62,569 nt of DNA, from contig CAUJHW010000050.1 in assembly GCA_963205005.1 (NCBI GenBank), positions 1-62,569 on the forward strand. Direction: 5' to 3'. A model generated the notes under the pieces. That model did no database searches, had not been told where the DNA came from, and saw only the letters and a program-made list of their open reading frames with translations. Shown piece by piece: positions 1 to 9,425 of this stretch (the first letter of the stretch is position 1; each line of letters starts with the position of its first letter). The translations under genes were made by a program, and so were the position numbers. Origin of the DNA: Pseudomonadota bacterium. GTDB lineage: Bacteria; Pseudomonadota; Alphaproteobacteria; Caulobacterales; Caulobacteraceae.

Positions 1-116
1 TTCATGATGTGCCAGAGGATCGGCCGGCCGCCGACCTCGATCATCGGCTTGGGCTTCAGGTGGCTCTCTTCCGAGATGCGGGTCCCGAGGCCCCCGGCCA
101 GAATCACTGTCTTCAT
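1..116 (-). CDS. rfbF: Glucose-1-phosphate cytidylyltransferase, N-terminal fragment (window edge)
   Basis: Only the first 38 codons are inside the window; the gene runs off the left edge. The protein begins [18 protein letters not shown] and continues [18 protein letters not shown]. This is the nucleotidyltransferase signature (GGxGTR followed by KPKPM) and closely matches RfbF, which makes CDP-glucose for 3,6-dideoxyhexose or related O-antigen sugars. It sits divergently from a sulfotransferase and near a SPINDLY-type glycosyltransferase, so a surface-polysaccharide locus probably extends to the left. The family call rests on the N-terminus only. Confidence 0.8.
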   Translation of the reverse strand, partial: MKTVILAGGLGTRISEESHLKPKPMIEVGGRPILWHIM

Positions 117-258
117 TGTCGAACCTTAAGGCGCCTGCCCCCGGCGCGCCGCGTCTTTGCGGGCCGTCTTAACGGTTTCAGGCGCGATCCAGAAGCCTGC
201 TGCGCCATGGCGCGCGCTCCGGGGTTGCGCGGCCGGCGCGGTCGCGGGATGGGAGACC

Positions 259-1002
259 ATGGCTGAACCGCCCCGCGTCTCGTTCCTGATCGCCGGCGTC
301 CAGAAGGGCGGCACCACGGCGCTGTTCGACTATCTGGGCGACTATCCGGACGTGGCGCTGTCGACGGTGAAGGAGGTTCACTTCTTCGACGATGAGGCCC
401 GCGACTGGTCTTCAACCGACTACGCCGACTACCACGCGAACTTCGGCGCTCCCGACGGCCGTCCCACCGGCGAGGCGACGCCGATCTACAGCTACTGGCC
501 GGGCGCCCTTGAGCGGGCGAAGGCCTACAATTCCGCGCTGAAGCTGATCCTCGTGCTGCGCGATCCCGTCCAGCGGGCGTGGTCGCACTGGCGGATGGAA
601 TTCGCCCGCGGCGCCGAGACCGAGCCCTTCGCCTGGTGCATCCGCCAGGGCCGCCAGCGGCTGTTCGCGTCCGAACCGTGGGGCCACCACCGCGAGTTCT
701 CCTACGTCGAACGCGGCTTCTACGGCGAGCAGCTGGAGCGGGTGTTCGGGCTTTTCCCGCGCGGGCAGGTCCTGGTCCTGACCTCGGACGCCCTGCGTGG
801 CGAGCCGGCAACGGCGCTGGATACGGTGCGGGGCTTTCTCGGTCTGCCGCCCGCGCCGCCCCCCGTCGCCCGCGAGGTGCACGTTGGCCGTGAGATGGAC
901 TATCCCTCCGAGCTGACGCCGCAGGACACCGCCTGGCTGCGCGAGGTCTACGCCACCGACGACCTTCGCCTGAAGACGATGACTGGGCTGAGCTTTGGCT
1001 GA
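259..1002 (+). CDS. Sulfotransferase domain protein
   Basis: 247 aa. A typical PAPS-dependent sulfotransferase: the 5'-phosphosulfate loop is VQKGGTTALF (about residues 14-23) and the 3'-phosphate motif is LVLRDPVQRAWSHW near residue 100, followed by an RGFYGEQL segment typical of bacterial carbohydrate sulfotransferases. It should move sulfate from PAPS to a sugar of a surface glycan; the acceptor cannot be told. The ATG at 259 is chosen because the family fold starts immediately after it. An in-frame upstream ATG at 157 would add 34 unrelated residues. It is divergent from rfbF. Confidence 0.85.
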   Translation: MAEPPRVSFLIAGVQKGGTTALFDYLGDYPDVALSTVKEVHFFDDEARDWSSTDYADYHANFGAPDGRPTGEATPIYSYWPGALERAKAYNSALKLILVLRDPVQRAWSHWRMEFARGAETEPFAWCIRQGRQRLFASEPWGHHREFSYVERGFYGEQLERVFGLFPRGQVLVLTSDALRGEPATALDTVRGFLGLPPAPPPVAREVHVGREMDYPSELTPQDTAWLREVYATDDLRLKTMTGLSFG

Positions 1003-1041
1003 GGCCGCATTTTCGTCGCGCCGCGGCGGCAGTCTGACGCC

Positions 1042-2031
1042 ATGAAACGCCTGCCGCTCCTGGCCCTTGGGGCCCTCGCGATCCTGGCCTCGCCCGCGCT
1101 CACGCGCGCCGCGGCCTCGCCGCCGAAGCTCGCCTTTCCGATGGCCTGCGTTCCGGGGCGCAGCTGCGAGATCCAGCACTATGTCGACCGCGATCCCGGC
1201 CCCGGCGTGCGCGACTACCGCTGCGGCGTGCAGACCTATGAAGGTCACAACGGCATCGACATCCGCGTGCCCGACATGACCGCCCAGCGGCGCGGCGTGG
1301 ACGTGCTGGCCGCCGCTCCCGGCAGGGTGTCGCGGCTGCGGGACGGGGTGGCGGACATCTCGATCCGCGCGCCGGGCGCACCCGCTGTCGCCAATCAGGA
1401 GTGCGGCAATGGCGTGGTCGTCGACCACGGCGACGGCTGGGAGACCCAGTACTGCCACATGGCCCGCGGCAGCCTGCGGGTGAAGCAGGGCGACGCCGTC
1501 GTCGCCGGCGCGCCGCTGGGCCGGGTCGGACTGTCGGGCAACACCGAGTTCCCGCACCTGCACTTCACGGTCCGCCGCGCCGGCGTGGTGGTGGACCCGT
1601 TCGCCCCGACGCCCGGCGCCGCCTGCGGCGTCCAGGCCGGTCTGTGGACGGCTCAGGCGCAGGGCGCGATGACCTACCGGCAGGGCGCTGTGCTCAACGC
1701 CGGGTTCGCCACCGGCCCGGTCTCGCTGGAACAGGCGGAAACCGGCGAAATCGCCGCGCCGGGCCGCACGGCGCCCTGGATGGTGATCTATGTGCGGTCC
1801 ATCGGCCTCCAGGCCGGCGACGAGACCGAGATGGACCTTCGGGGCCCCGACGGCGCGAGCCTTGCGCACGCTCGGGCCAGGCCTCTGGACCGCTGGAAAG
1901 CGACCTGGCTGTCGCTGATCGGCAAGCGGACGCCGGCCGGCGGCTGGCCCCCGGGGGTCTATGTGGCCGACTACAAAGTCTGGCGGCAGGGCAAGGTCGC
2001 GATCACCCGCCGGTTCGAGCTGAAGCTCTAG
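1042..2031 (+). CDS. Secreted M23 family (LytM-type) metallopeptidase
   Basis: 329 aa with a Sec signal peptide (MKRLPLLALGALAILASPAL, cleavage near residue 24). The LytM zinc site is visible: H69 and D73 in GHNGID, H139 in QYCHM, and H172/H174 in PHLHF. These are the expected ligands and catalytic histidines, so it should be an active peptidoglycan endopeptidase. The C-terminal 130 residues form a separate beta-rich domain with no motif I recognise. It ends two bases before the stop of the convergent glycosyltransferase gene, with no terminator between them. Confidence 0.88.
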   Translation: MKRLPLLALGALAILASPALTRAAASPPKLAFPMACVPGRSCEIQHYVDRDPGPGVRDYRCGVQTYEGHNGIDIRVPDMTAQRRGVDVLAAAPGRVSRLRDGVADISIRAPGAPAVANQECGNGVVVDHGDGWETQYCHMARGSLRVKQGDAVVAGAPLGRVGLSGNTEFPHLHFTVRRAGVVVDPFAPTPGAACGVQAGLWTAQAQGAMTYRQGAVLNAGFATGPVSLEQAETGEIAAPGRTAPWMVIYVRSIGLQAGDETEMDLRGPDGASLAHARARPLDRWKATWLSLIGKRTPAGGWPPGVYVADYKVWRQGKVAITRRFELKL

Positions 2032-2032
2032 C

Positions 2033-4315
2033 TCAGCCTGCCGGTCGGACGGTCCGGTAGATCATGTCGTAGAAGTCGCTCGCGAACTGGTCGGTCTGGC
2101 CGAGCGGTCCGTTGCGCATCCGATCCCGCAGCGAGCCGCGCAGCTCGAGCCGCCGCTCCCGGTCGCCCGCCAGCTTCAGCGCCGCGGCGAGGTAGTCGTC
2201 CAGGCTGTTCACCGCCAGGTCACCGATGCCGCTGTTGGTCATGATCGATGCGCTCAGTCGCTCATAGAACGCCGGGCCGATCAGGCTGACCAGCGGCACG
2301 CCCATCCACAGGGTCTCCGCCGTGGTGGTTCCGCCGGTCAGGGGGAACGGGTCCAGGGTGATGTCGACCTCGTTGTAGAACGGCAGGTGCGCGCCCCGGA
2401 TCGGATGGAAGATCACCCGGTCGGCCGAAACGCCCTCGGCCTCGAACTGGCGGGTGATGTTGGCCCGGAAGCTCTCGCCGCTGCCCTCCGGCCGGATGAA
2501 GGCGAACTTCGAGTTGGGGGTCGCCGCCACCACCTTCGCCCAGGTCCGCAGGACCTCCCGGGTGTATTTGTGCGGATTGTTGGCGGTGCCGTAGGTGATG
2601 AAGCCGTTGCGCAGCTCCGGCGCTTCCTTGATCTCCACCGTGTTCGAGAAGAAGCGGGCGCCGAGCGCGATCCAGCTCTTCGGCATCAGCAGGGGCTTCT
2701 CGATCAGCAGGTCCGGGTTCGGCGGCACGGTGATCGGATCGCAGACCAGATAGTCGATGGTCTCCAGGCCCGCCGAGTGCGGATAGCCCAGCCAGCTCGC
2801 CTGCAGCGGCGCGGGCGTGTAGGCCATCACTTCAAGCTTGTTCATGTGGGTCGAGCCGCCCAGCTCGATCAGCATGTCGAGCTGGTCCTCGGCGATCCGC
2901 TCGGCCGCCTGCGGGATGGAGATGTCCGGCCACCAGCGATAGCCGCTCACCCGCTCGGTGATGTGTCGCTGCGCGCTGTCTTCCTTGCCGGTGTAGTACG
3001 AGTAAACGAAGACCTCGAACCGCTCGTCGTCCACGTGGTCGAACAGCGGCAGGGCGAAATAGCCCACGGGATGCTGGCGCAGGTCCGATGACATGAAGCC
3101 CAGCCGGACCTTGCCGCCGGCCGGCCTGGGCGGGGGGCGCCGGATCGGTCGGCGGGCCGCCGCGGCCTCGACGCCGCGGCCCCAGATGCGGTGCTGCTCG
3201 AGCAGTTCGAAACGATCCTCATCGCTCCGCACGCGGGCGAGCTGCTTGAGCAGGGCGGTGTGGCGGCCACTCTCCGCCCAGCCGCGGCCCAGGGTGCGGA
3301 AGTCGCCCACCTGGTCCAGCCCGTCGAAGTCGCAGACCCGAATCAGGATCTCGCAGAGGATCTTGGTGGTCGATTCCGTGAACTCGGCGCTGCGGGGCAG
3401 CACGGTCTTGGCCAGCTGATAGGCTTCCTCGATATGGCCGCCTTCGTTGCCGGTGCGGGTGCGCTCCAGGCTCTCGATCAGCGCTGTCGTGTAGTCCAGC
3501 TTGCCGGGGTCGAGGGTGATGGCGCGGCGCAGCAGAGCATTGCCGGCCTCGCGGTCGCGCTCGGCGGTCATCACGCCCAGCTGGTAGTTCAGCCAGGGCG
3601 CGTCGCCATTGGCCGGGAGCAGTTCGCGCAGGTAGGCCTCGGCGCGGGCCGCCTGTCCGGTGCGCCGCAGCAGCAGGGTCTTGCCTTCCAGCAGTCGGAT
3701 GTTTCCGGGATTGGCGGCGATGGCCTTGTCGAGCTGGGCCTCGGCCTCGTCCGGCCGGTTCTCCTCGCCGAGCACGCCCACCATGTCGAGCCAGGCGTCG
3801 ATGTTGTCGGGCTTCACGGTCACGGACTGGCGGAACCGCATGAGGGCGGCGTCCATCTTGCCCTGCCGGACGAAGGCGCGAGCCAGCTGGCGCTGGTATT
3901 CGGCGTTGCGCGGGTCGGTGCGGACCAGGCGGCTGAACACGGCCTCGGCCTTAACACCCTCGCCAAGGTCGAGCAGGACGTTGCCGTAGTTCTGCTGGCC
4001 GCCGAGGTTCTTGGGACTGGCCTTCAAAGCCTGTTCCAGCATGGCCAGCGCCTCGCGGGTGCGCTTCAGCTTGCGCAGGCTGACCCCGCGCACGTTCAAC
4101 AGGTCGAAGTCGCGGGGATAGCGTTCAAGCGCCTTGGCGCCGAAGGCCTGGCCCTCGTCGAACCGGCCCGCCTGGTACAGCTGGACCGTCAGGACCCGCC
4201 AGACATTGACCGGCTGGGCGGGGTTCTCGGTGACCGCGGCGATCAGGTGTCCGATCGCCTCGTCCCGGCGTCCGCCGTTCAGGGCCGTCTGCGCCGCCGC
4301 CAACAGATCGCTCAT
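2033..4315 (-). CDS. TPR-repeat / SPINDLY-type O-GlcNAc transferase-like glycosyltransferase
   Basis: 760 aa. The N-terminal ~380 residues are tandem TPR helices (recurring A..L..A....P motifs). The C-terminal half is an OGT/SPINDLY GT41-like domain: VRLGFMSSDLRQHPVGYF, then TYGTANNPHKYTREVLRTWA, HLPFYNEVDITLDPFPLTGG and TTTAETLWMGVPLVSL. Such proteins transfer sugars to protein Ser/Thr. In Caulobacter a TPR-OGT protein (FlmG) glycosylates flagellin, so a surface-protein acceptor is plausible here, though unproven. No signal peptide. Neighbouring sulfotransferase and rfbF fit a glycan role. Confidence 0.87.
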   Translation of the reverse strand: MSDLLAAAQTALNGGRRDEAIGHLIAAVTENPAQPVNVWRVLTVQLYQAGRFDEGQAFGAKALERYPRDFDLLNVRGVSLRKLKRTREALAMLEQALKASPKNLGGQQNYGNVLLDLGEGVKAEAVFSRLVRTDPRNAEYQRQLARAFVRQGKMDAALMRFRQSVTVKPDNIDAWLDMVGVLGEENRPDEAEAQLDKAIAANPGNIRLLEGKTLLLRRTGQAARAEAYLRELLPANGDAPWLNYQLGVMTAERDREAGNALLRRAITLDPGKLDYTTALIESLERTRTGNEGGHIEEAYQLAKTVLPRSAEFTESTTKILCEILIRVCDFDGLDQVGDFRTLGRGWAESGRHTALLKQLARVRSDEDRFELLEQHRIWGRGVEAAAARRPIRRPPPRPAGGKVRLGFMSSDLRQHPVGYFALPLFDHVDDERFEVFVYSYYTGKEDSAQRHITERVSGYRWWPDISIPQAAERIAEDQLDMLIELGGSTHMNKLEVMAYTPAPLQASWLGYPHSAGLETIDYLVCDPITVPPNPDLLIEKPLLMPKSWIALGARFFSNTVEIKEAPELRNGFITYGTANNPHKYTREVLRTWAKVVAATPNSKFAFIRPEGSGESFRANITRQFEAEGVSADRVIFHPIRGAHLPFYNEVDITLDPFPLTGGTTTAETLWMGVPLVSLIGPAFYERLSASIMTNSGIGDLAVNSLDDYLAAALKLAGDRERRLELRGSLRDRMRNGPLGQTDQFASDFYDMIYRTVRPAG

Positions 4316-4399
4316 GCCCAGGCCTTCTCCACGGTCTGTCCGCGCGCGAGGACTTACGGCGGGGACTGCGTCGCTTCAACGCCTGATTGGGGCCGCCGC

Positions 4400-4666
4400 T
4401 CAGGCCGCCTGCGCGTACCGCCACTTCAGAGCCAGGATCGTGGCGGACAGGACCAGGCACACCGAGTTGGCGCCCACGATCGGCCAGCCTTCGATCATCG
4501 CGCCGTAGCCGATCCATAGCGCGAACCCCGTCACCGACACCGCGTACATCCGCAGGGAGACCGAAGTCGCGTCGCGTTCGCGAAGGATGCGGACGATCTG
4601 CGGCACAAAGCTCACCATCGAGCACACGGCGGCGGCCGTTCCAACGGCGTTGACGAGCAGGGACAT
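4400..4666 (-). CDS. SemiSWEET-type sugar transporter (PQ-loop)
   Basis: 88 aa with three predicted membrane helices, the half-size form of the SWEET fold. The PQ motif is in helix 1 (SFVPQIVRIL), followed by the usual short basic loop and SVSLRMYAV. SemiSWEETs dimerise to move small sugars across the inner membrane; the substrate is not readable from sequence. It lies between the histidine kinase and the glycosyltransferase, all on the minus strand; the kinase stop is 5 bp upstream of its start, so these two are probably cotranscribed. Confidence 0.85.
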   Translation of the reverse strand: MSLLVNAVGTAAAVCSMVSFVPQIVRILRERDATSVSLRMYAVSVTGFALWIGYGAMIEGWPIVGANSVCLVLSATILALKWRYAQAA

Positions 4667-4671
4667 GGGGC

Positions 4672-5325
4672 TCAGGCCCGGTAGATCGGCGGATCCATGG
4701 GGATGGTAACGGAGAACCGCAGGCCGGGTTGCGCCGCCTCGGTCGCCAGACGTCCGCGGAGCTGCTGGGCCATCAGCTGGGCAACGGTCAGGCCGAAGCC
4801 GGTGGCCGGAAGGTTCTCAACCTCGCCGACGCCGTCGTCGCCGACGCTCACCTCGAAGCCGTTTCCGCTCCGCCGCACGCCCACATGCACGCGACCCGGT
4901 CGGCCATCCGGGAAGGCGTGGCGAAGGGCGTTGCCGACCGTCTCGCTGATCATCAGGGCCACCGGCGCGGCCTGGCGGCCGGGGATGGTGATGGCTTCAA
5001 GGTCAAGGTCGATGGCCAGGTCCTCGCGGCCCGCCGAGCCCGCCAGGTCGCCGACGATCTCGCGGACCAGGGCCGCCACCTCGACCTGCTCGGCGTTCTC
5101 TTTCCAGGACACATGCCGGTGGGCGACGCTGACCGCGGCGACCCGCTGGAGCACCGCCTTCAGGGCCTGGCGCGCCGACTCGTCCCCGGTCCTGCGGCTC
5201 TGCAGGAGGACAATGGAGGAGATGAGCTGGAGGGTGTTCTTGACCCGGTGCTCCACCTCGCGCTGACGCTCCGCCTGCTGCGCAAGCGCGTCCTCAGACC
5301 CGTCGGTGGTCTCCGGATCGGCCAT
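4672..5325 (-). CDS. HWE/HisKA_2-type sensor histidine kinase (soluble)
   Basis: About 217 aa from the ATG at 5325, which has a good Shine-Dalgarno (GGGAG, 5 nt away); an in-frame ATG at 5358 would add 11 residues. The phospho-acceptor box is VEHRVKNTLQLISSIVLLQS. The ATPase domain has an N box (ETVGNALRHAF), a G1 box (GDDGVGE) and GFGLTVAQLMAQQLRG. There is no sensor domain or membrane segment, as in alphaproteobacterial general-stress kinases such as PhyK/LovK relatives. No response regulator is adjacent, so its partner is unknown. It is divergent from purD. Confidence 0.85.
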   Translation of the reverse strand: MADPETTDGSEDALAQQAERQREVEHRVKNTLQLISSIVLLQSRRTGDESARQALKAVLQRVAAVSVAHRHVSWKENAEQVEVAALVREIVGDLAGSAGREDLAIDLDLEAITIPGRQAAPVALMISETVGNALRHAFPDGRPGRVHVGVRRSGNGFEVSVGDDGVGEVENLPATGFGLTVAQLMAQQLRGRLATEAAQPGLRFSVTIPMDPPIYRA

Positions 5326-5503
5326 CCCATCTCCCGTCGTCGGCCTTCGATAAGCCACCTTACCCCAGGTTGACGAGAGCTCTGGTGCGACTCGGCGTCA
5401 CCGGGTCGCCGAACGCGGTATTCGGGCCACGGTCGCACCGCAGCTGCCCCGGAACCGGCTCCCGGCTTGACCGAGCCCGGCGCGCGCGCCAAAGCCGCCG
5501 TCC

Positions 5504-6769
5504 ATGAACATCCTCCTCGTCGGATCGGGCGGCCGCGAACACGCCCTGGCCTGGAAGATCGCCGCTTCACCCCTGGTGACGCGGTTTGTGGCCGCGCCGG
5601 GCAATCCGGGCATGGCGGCTCACTGCGAACTGCGCGACGTGGCGGTGACCGACGTGGACGGGCTGCTGGCCCTGGCCCGCGAGATCGCCGCCGATCTGGT
5701 GGTGATCGGGCCGGAGACTTCGGTCGCTGCGGGGCTGGCGGATGCGCTGCAGGCGGCCGGCGTCCCCTGCTTCGGCCCTACTGCCCAGGCCGGCCAGCTG
5801 GAATCCTCCAAGGCGTTCACCAAGGCGTTCTGCGACCGCCACGGCCTGCCGACCGGCGCCTATGCGATCTGCGAGACGGCGGCCCAGGCCCATGCGGCCC
5901 TGGCCGGCTTCCAGCCCCCCTACGTCATCAAGGCCGACGGCCTGGCGGCCGGCAAGGGCGTGGTGGTCACGCCGGACCTGGCCGAGGCCGGGGCCGCCAT
6001 CGATGACGCCTTCGGCGGCCGGTTCGGCGCCGCGGGGGCGCGGGTGGTGATCGAGGAATTCCTCGACGGCGAGATCGGATCGCTGTTCGCGCTCTGCGAC
6101 GGGCAGACCGCCATGGTGTTCGGCGGGGTCCAGGATCACAAGCGCGCCTTCGACGGCGACAAGGGACCGAACACCGGCGGGATGGGGACCTATTCCCCGG
6201 CCCCCGTCTTCACCCCGGATCTGGTCGAACAGGTGCGGACGCGACTGGCCGAGCCGGCCTTCGCCGGGATCGCCGCCGACGGCGCGCCCTATCGCGGCGT
6301 GCTGTTCGTCGAACTGATGGCTACCCGCGACGGTCCGAAGCTGGTCGAGTTCAACGTCCGCTTCGGCGATCCGGAATGCCAGGTGCTGATGCTGCGGCTG
6401 GAGAGCGATCTCGTGCCCTACCTCAAGGCCTGCGCGGAAGGGCGGCTGGCCGAACTGCCCCCGCCGGTGTGGCGCGACGAGGCCGCGGTCTGCGTGGTGC
6501 TCGCCGCCGAGGGTTATCCCGGCACGCCGAAGTCCGGCGGAGAGATCCGAATTCCCGAAGCTCTCGGAGAGGGCGTCGCGGTGTTCCACGCGGGCACGCG
6601 GCTGGATGAGGCCGGTATGCTGCGCGCCGCGGGCGGGCGCGTGCTGAACGTCTGCGCCCGCGCGCCCACCCTGCGAGAGGCCCGCGACCGGGCCTATGCG
6701 GCGGTCGACGCCATCCACTTCCCCGACGGCTTCTGCCGCCGCGACATCGGCTGGCGCGCCCTGGGCTAG
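5504..6769 (+). CDS. purD: Phosphoribosylamine--glycine ligase (GARS)
   Basis: 421 aa, full length for the family. It catalyses the second step of de novo purine synthesis: ATP + glycine + 5-phosphoribosylamine to GAR. The N-terminal fold begins MNILLVGSGGREHALAWKI, followed by the ATP-grasp segments YVIKADGLAAGKGV, EEFLDGEIGSLFALCDG and VQDHKRAFDGDKGPNTGGMG, and the C-terminal VEFNVRFGDPECQVL. All hallmarks are intact. Its stop overlaps that of the convergent SRPBCC gene by 4 bp. Confidence 0.98.
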   Translation: MNILLVGSGGREHALAWKIAASPLVTRFVAAPGNPGMAAHCELRDVAVTDVDGLLALAREIAADLVVIGPETSVAAGLADALQAAGVPCFGPTAQAGQLESSKAFTKAFCDRHGLPTGAYAICETAAQAHAALAGFQPPYVIKADGLAAGKGVVVTPDLAEAGAAIDDAFGGRFGAAGARVVIEEFLDGEIGSLFALCDGQTAMVFGGVQDHKRAFDGDKGPNTGGMGTYSPAPVFTPDLVEQVRTRLAEPAFAGIAADGAPYRGVLFVELMATRDGPKLVEFNVRFGDPECQVLMLRLESDLVPYLKACAEGRLAELPPPVWRDEAAVCVVLAAEGYPGTPKSGGEIRIPEALGEGVAVFHAGTRLDEAGMLRAAGGRVLNVCARAPTLREARDRAYAAVDAIHFPDGFCRRDIGWRALG

Positions 6770-7203
6770 GCGGACGCCTCGGCCACGGCCCGGAGCGCGG
6801 GCAGGGCGACGGTGTGCCAGGCCTGGCCCAGGCCGCCGCGCATCGCCTCGGTCTCGCGTTCCTCGAACTGGTCCCAGCCGGAATGGATCAGCCGCACATG
6901 CGTGCCGCCGGCGATCCGGCGCAGGCGGATGTCCACCCAGGTGTCGGGAATGTCGGGAAATCCCCAGCTGAAGCTGAGCCGCCGGGGCTCATCCAGCACC
7001 TCGATCCGGCAGGCGATGGCGTCGGTGACATCGCCGGCCGTCCGCCGCACCCGATCCGGCTGCAGGTAGAAGACGTGCCCTGCCTCTGGCCGGAACCGCA
7101 GGCAGCCCATCCACTGCACCACGAGGTCCGGCCGCGTCAGCGCCTGCCACACCCGTTCGCGGGGGGCGGCGATCTCGATGATCGACAGGACGTCCTCGAC
7201 CAT
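6766..7203 (-). CDS. SRPBCC / AHSA1-like domain protein
   Basis: 145 aa. It starts with the START-like pattern IIEIAAPRERVWQALTRPDLVVQWMG and ends with the long C-terminal helix (DQFEERETEAMRGGLGQAW), the Bet v1-like helix-grip fold of the activator-of-Hsp90 homologue group. These bind hydrophobic ligands or act as small enzymes or chaperone cofactors; the ligand is unknown. It is convergent with purD (4-bp overlap) and divergent from the phosphotransferase gene 70 bp away. Confidence 0.75.
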   Translation of the reverse strand: MVEDVLSIIEIAAPRERVWQALTRPDLVVQWMGCLRFRPEAGHVFYLQPDRVRRTAGDVTDAIACRIEVLDEPRRLSFSWGFPDIPDTWVDIRLRRIAGGTHVRLIHSGWDQFEERETEAMRGGLGQAWHTVALPALRAVAEASA

Positions 7204-7273
7204 GCCTTGCTCCGGGGCGGGGCGCCTCTGTAGAAGACTTCAAACAAACGTACGACAAGGCAGGGGAAACGCC

Positions 7274-8350
7274 ATGGCCGAAGCTGACGCCGCCGAACAG
7301 GCGCGGGAACAGGCGAACACCGGCACCAAGGACGTGGCCGAGAGCCACCGCTTCGACGAGGCCGCCCTCGTCCGCTGGATGCAGGCGAACGTGGAAGGCT
7401 TCGAGGGCCCGCTTGAGGTGCGCCAGTTCAAGGGTGGCCAGTCGAACCCCACCTACCAGCTGATCACGCCCGGCAAGAAGTACGTCCTGCGCCGCAAGCC
7501 GCCGGGCAAGCTGCTGCCGTCGGCCCACGCCGTGGACCGCGAGTTCAAGGTGATCTCGGCCCTCCATCCCACCGGCTTCCCGGTGGCCAGGCCCTATGGC
7601 CTGTGCACTGACGACAGCGTCATCGGCACCTGGTTCTACATCATGGACATGGTCGAGGGCCGGATCCTCTGGGACCAGACCCTGCCGGCCTCGCCGCCCG
7701 CCGAGCGCAACGCGATCTTCCGCGCCAAGATCAAGACCCTCGCCGACCTGCACAACACCGACTACGTCAAGGTGGGCCTCGAGGACTACGGCCGCCCGGG
7801 CAACTACATGTCCCGCCAGGTCGACCGCTGGACCAAGCAGTACAAGGCCTCCGAGACCGTCCACATCCCCGAGGTCGAGCGCCTCATTGCCTGGCTGCCG
7901 ACCTCGGTGCCGGAGCAGGAACGCACCTCGGTCGTCCACGGCGACTACCGCCTCGACAACATGATCTTCCACCCGACGGAGTCGCGGGTCACCGCGGTTC
8001 TGGACTGGGAGCTTGGCACACTGGGCGAGCCGCTGGCCGACTTCACCTATGTGCTGATGAACTGGGTGAACGGCTCGATCTCGACCCTTCCGGACCTGAA
8101 GGCCCACGGCCTGCCGACGCTGGAAGAGGCGGTGGAATACTACTGCCAGCTGACCGGCCGCAGCGACCTGCCGAACCTGAACTGGTTCTTCTCGTACAAC
8201 GCCTTCCGGCTGGTCGGCATCCTGCAGGGGATCCTCGGTCGGGTGCGCGACGGCACGGCCAACCACCCTGACGCCGCCAACATGGCGCCCCGCGTGCAGA
8301 GCCTGGCGGAAATGAGCTGGGCGTTCGCGAAGAAGGCCGGCGCCAGCTAG
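7274..8350 (+). CDS. Phosphotransferase family protein (APH / ACAD10-like kinase)
   Basis: 358 aa. Kinase-like fold: FKGGQSNPTYQLITPGKKYVLR (ATP-lobe), Brenner motif VVHGDYRLDNMIF and metal-binding VLDWELGTLGEPLAD. This matches the ACAD10/ACAD11 N-terminal phosphotransferase group, which in bacteria often accompanies acyl-CoA dehydrogenases and phosphorylates hydroxyacyl-CoA intermediates. No such dehydrogenase is adjacent here. ATG 7274 follows a GGGG-containing ribosome site; an in-frame ATG at 7178 lies inside the divergent gene and is disfavoured. Confidence 0.85.
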   Translation: MAEADAAEQAREQANTGTKDVAESHRFDEAALVRWMQANVEGFEGPLEVRQFKGGQSNPTYQLITPGKKYVLRRKPPGKLLPSAHAVDREFKVISALHPTGFPVARPYGLCTDDSVIGTWFYIMDMVEGRILWDQTLPASPPAERNAIFRAKIKTLADLHNTDYVKVGLEDYGRPGNYMSRQVDRWTKQYKASETVHIPEVERLIAWLPTSVPEQERTSVVHGDYRLDNMIFHPTESRVTAVLDWELGTLGEPLADFTYVLMNWVNGSISTLPDLKAHGLPTLEEAVEYYCQLTGRSDLPNLNWFFSYNAFRLVGILQGILGRVRDGTANHPDAANMAPRVQSLAEMSWAFAKKAGAS

Positions 8351-8370
8351 GCCAGCGCTCAATACCGCTC

Positions 8371-8390
8371 ATCCCGGCATTCGCCGGGAT
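8371..8390. repeat. REP-like palindrome / bidirectional terminator
   Basis: Perfect 8-bp stem ATCCCGGC / GCCGGGAT around the loop ATTC, placed in the 58-bp gap between the convergent phosphotransferase and lpxK genes. The ATCCCGGC...GCCGGGAT core is a common REP-type unit in high-GC proteobacteria. There is no U-run on either side. Confidence 0.6.
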
Positions 8391-8408
8391 CAGCGGAAGG
8401 TGTCGAGA

Positions 8409-9425
8409 TCACGCGCCCTGAGTTGAGCCCGGGCCCTGGGCCCGCGCGAGCAGGGCGTCCAGCGCCGCCTCGTCCTCGAACACCGCCCGGACCGGCCAGG
8501 GTGTGACCCGCTCGCGCCAGGCCGCGGGCAGGCGCGCCCAGTCCTTCTCGGTGGTCACCAGCCCTGCGGCATACTGCGCCGCGCGGTCGGCAAGGCGCTG
8601 GAGCGTCGCCTCGTCGTATGTGTGATGGTCCGGGAAGGGCCAGAAGTCCTTCAGCTCACAGCCGGCCGCCTGCAGGGCCCGCTCCACTTTCCAGGGCTTG
8701 CCGACGCCTGCGAAGCCGACCTGCGGTCCGGGCGGCGGCGGGGCGGCGGGCGCCAGGCGCGCGATCAGCACGGGAACCGCCGCCAGCGTCCGCAGCAGCT
8801 CCGGGTCCGCGGCCTCCAGGTCGGCAGGCAGCAGCACGACGGCGGCGTCGGCGCGGGCCAGGCCCACGGCCAGCGGCTCGCGCATCGGCCCGGCGGGGAA
8901 CACGCGGCCGTCGCCGAACGGCCATTCGTCGTTCCGGGTCTCGCCGTCCACGACGACCAGCGACAGGGCTTTGGCGACCGAGGGGTTCTGGTGGCCGTCG
9001 TCCATGACGATGACCTTCGCGCCGTCCCGCGCGGCGGCGAGGGCGCCGGCGGCGCGGTCGCGGGCGATCCAGACGCGGAGGTCGCGGGCCAGCATCAGCG
9101 GCTCATCGCCCACCTGCGCGGCTGTGTGCTGATCCCGATCCACCCGAAGCGGTCCGGCCTCCGAGCCGCCGTAGCCGCGCGACAGGACGACCCCACCCAG
9201 CCGCCCGGCGATCTCGCGCACCACCGGGGTCTTGCCGGTTCCGCCCACCGTGAGGTTGCCGACGCAGAAGACCGGCACGCCGGGATCGACCGGCCGGCCG
9301 CGGGCGATCCGCCTGGCCGTGGCCGCCGCCCAGATCCAGGAGACAGGCGTCAGCACCAGCCGGGCGATGGCGCCCGAGCCCCGCCCGTCGCGGCTGTACC
9401 ACCAGCGGGGGGTCGACAGCTTCAT
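8409..9425 (-). CDS. lpxK: Tetraacyldisaccharide 4'-kinase
   Basis: 338 aa. LpxK adds the 4'-phosphate to the tetraacyl-disaccharide precursor at the inner face of the inner membrane. The start (TPRWWYSRDGRGSGAIARLV) matches the amphipathic membrane-associated N-terminus, followed by the P-loop CVGNLTVGGTGKTPVV, SRGYGG and MDDGHQNPSV (Walker-B region). Its ATG overlaps the waaA stop by 4 bp, making it the last gene of a coupled five-gene operon. Confidence 0.96.
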   Translation of the reverse strand: MKLSTPRWWYSRDGRGSGAIARLVLTPVSWIWAAATARRIARGRPVDPGVPVFCVGNLTVGGTGKTPVVREIAGRLGGVVLSRGYGGSEAGPLRVDRDQHTAAQVGDEPLMLARDLRVWIARDRAAGALAAARDGAKVIVMDDGHQNPSVAKALSLVVVDGETRNDEWPFGDGRVFPAGPMREPLAVGLARADAAVVLLPADLEAADPELLRTLAAVPVLIARLAPAAPPPPGPQVGFAGVGKPWKVERALQAAGCELKDFWPFPDHHTYDEATLQRLADRAAQYAAGLVTTEKDWARLPAAWRERVTPWPVRAVFEDEAALDALLARAQGPGSTQGA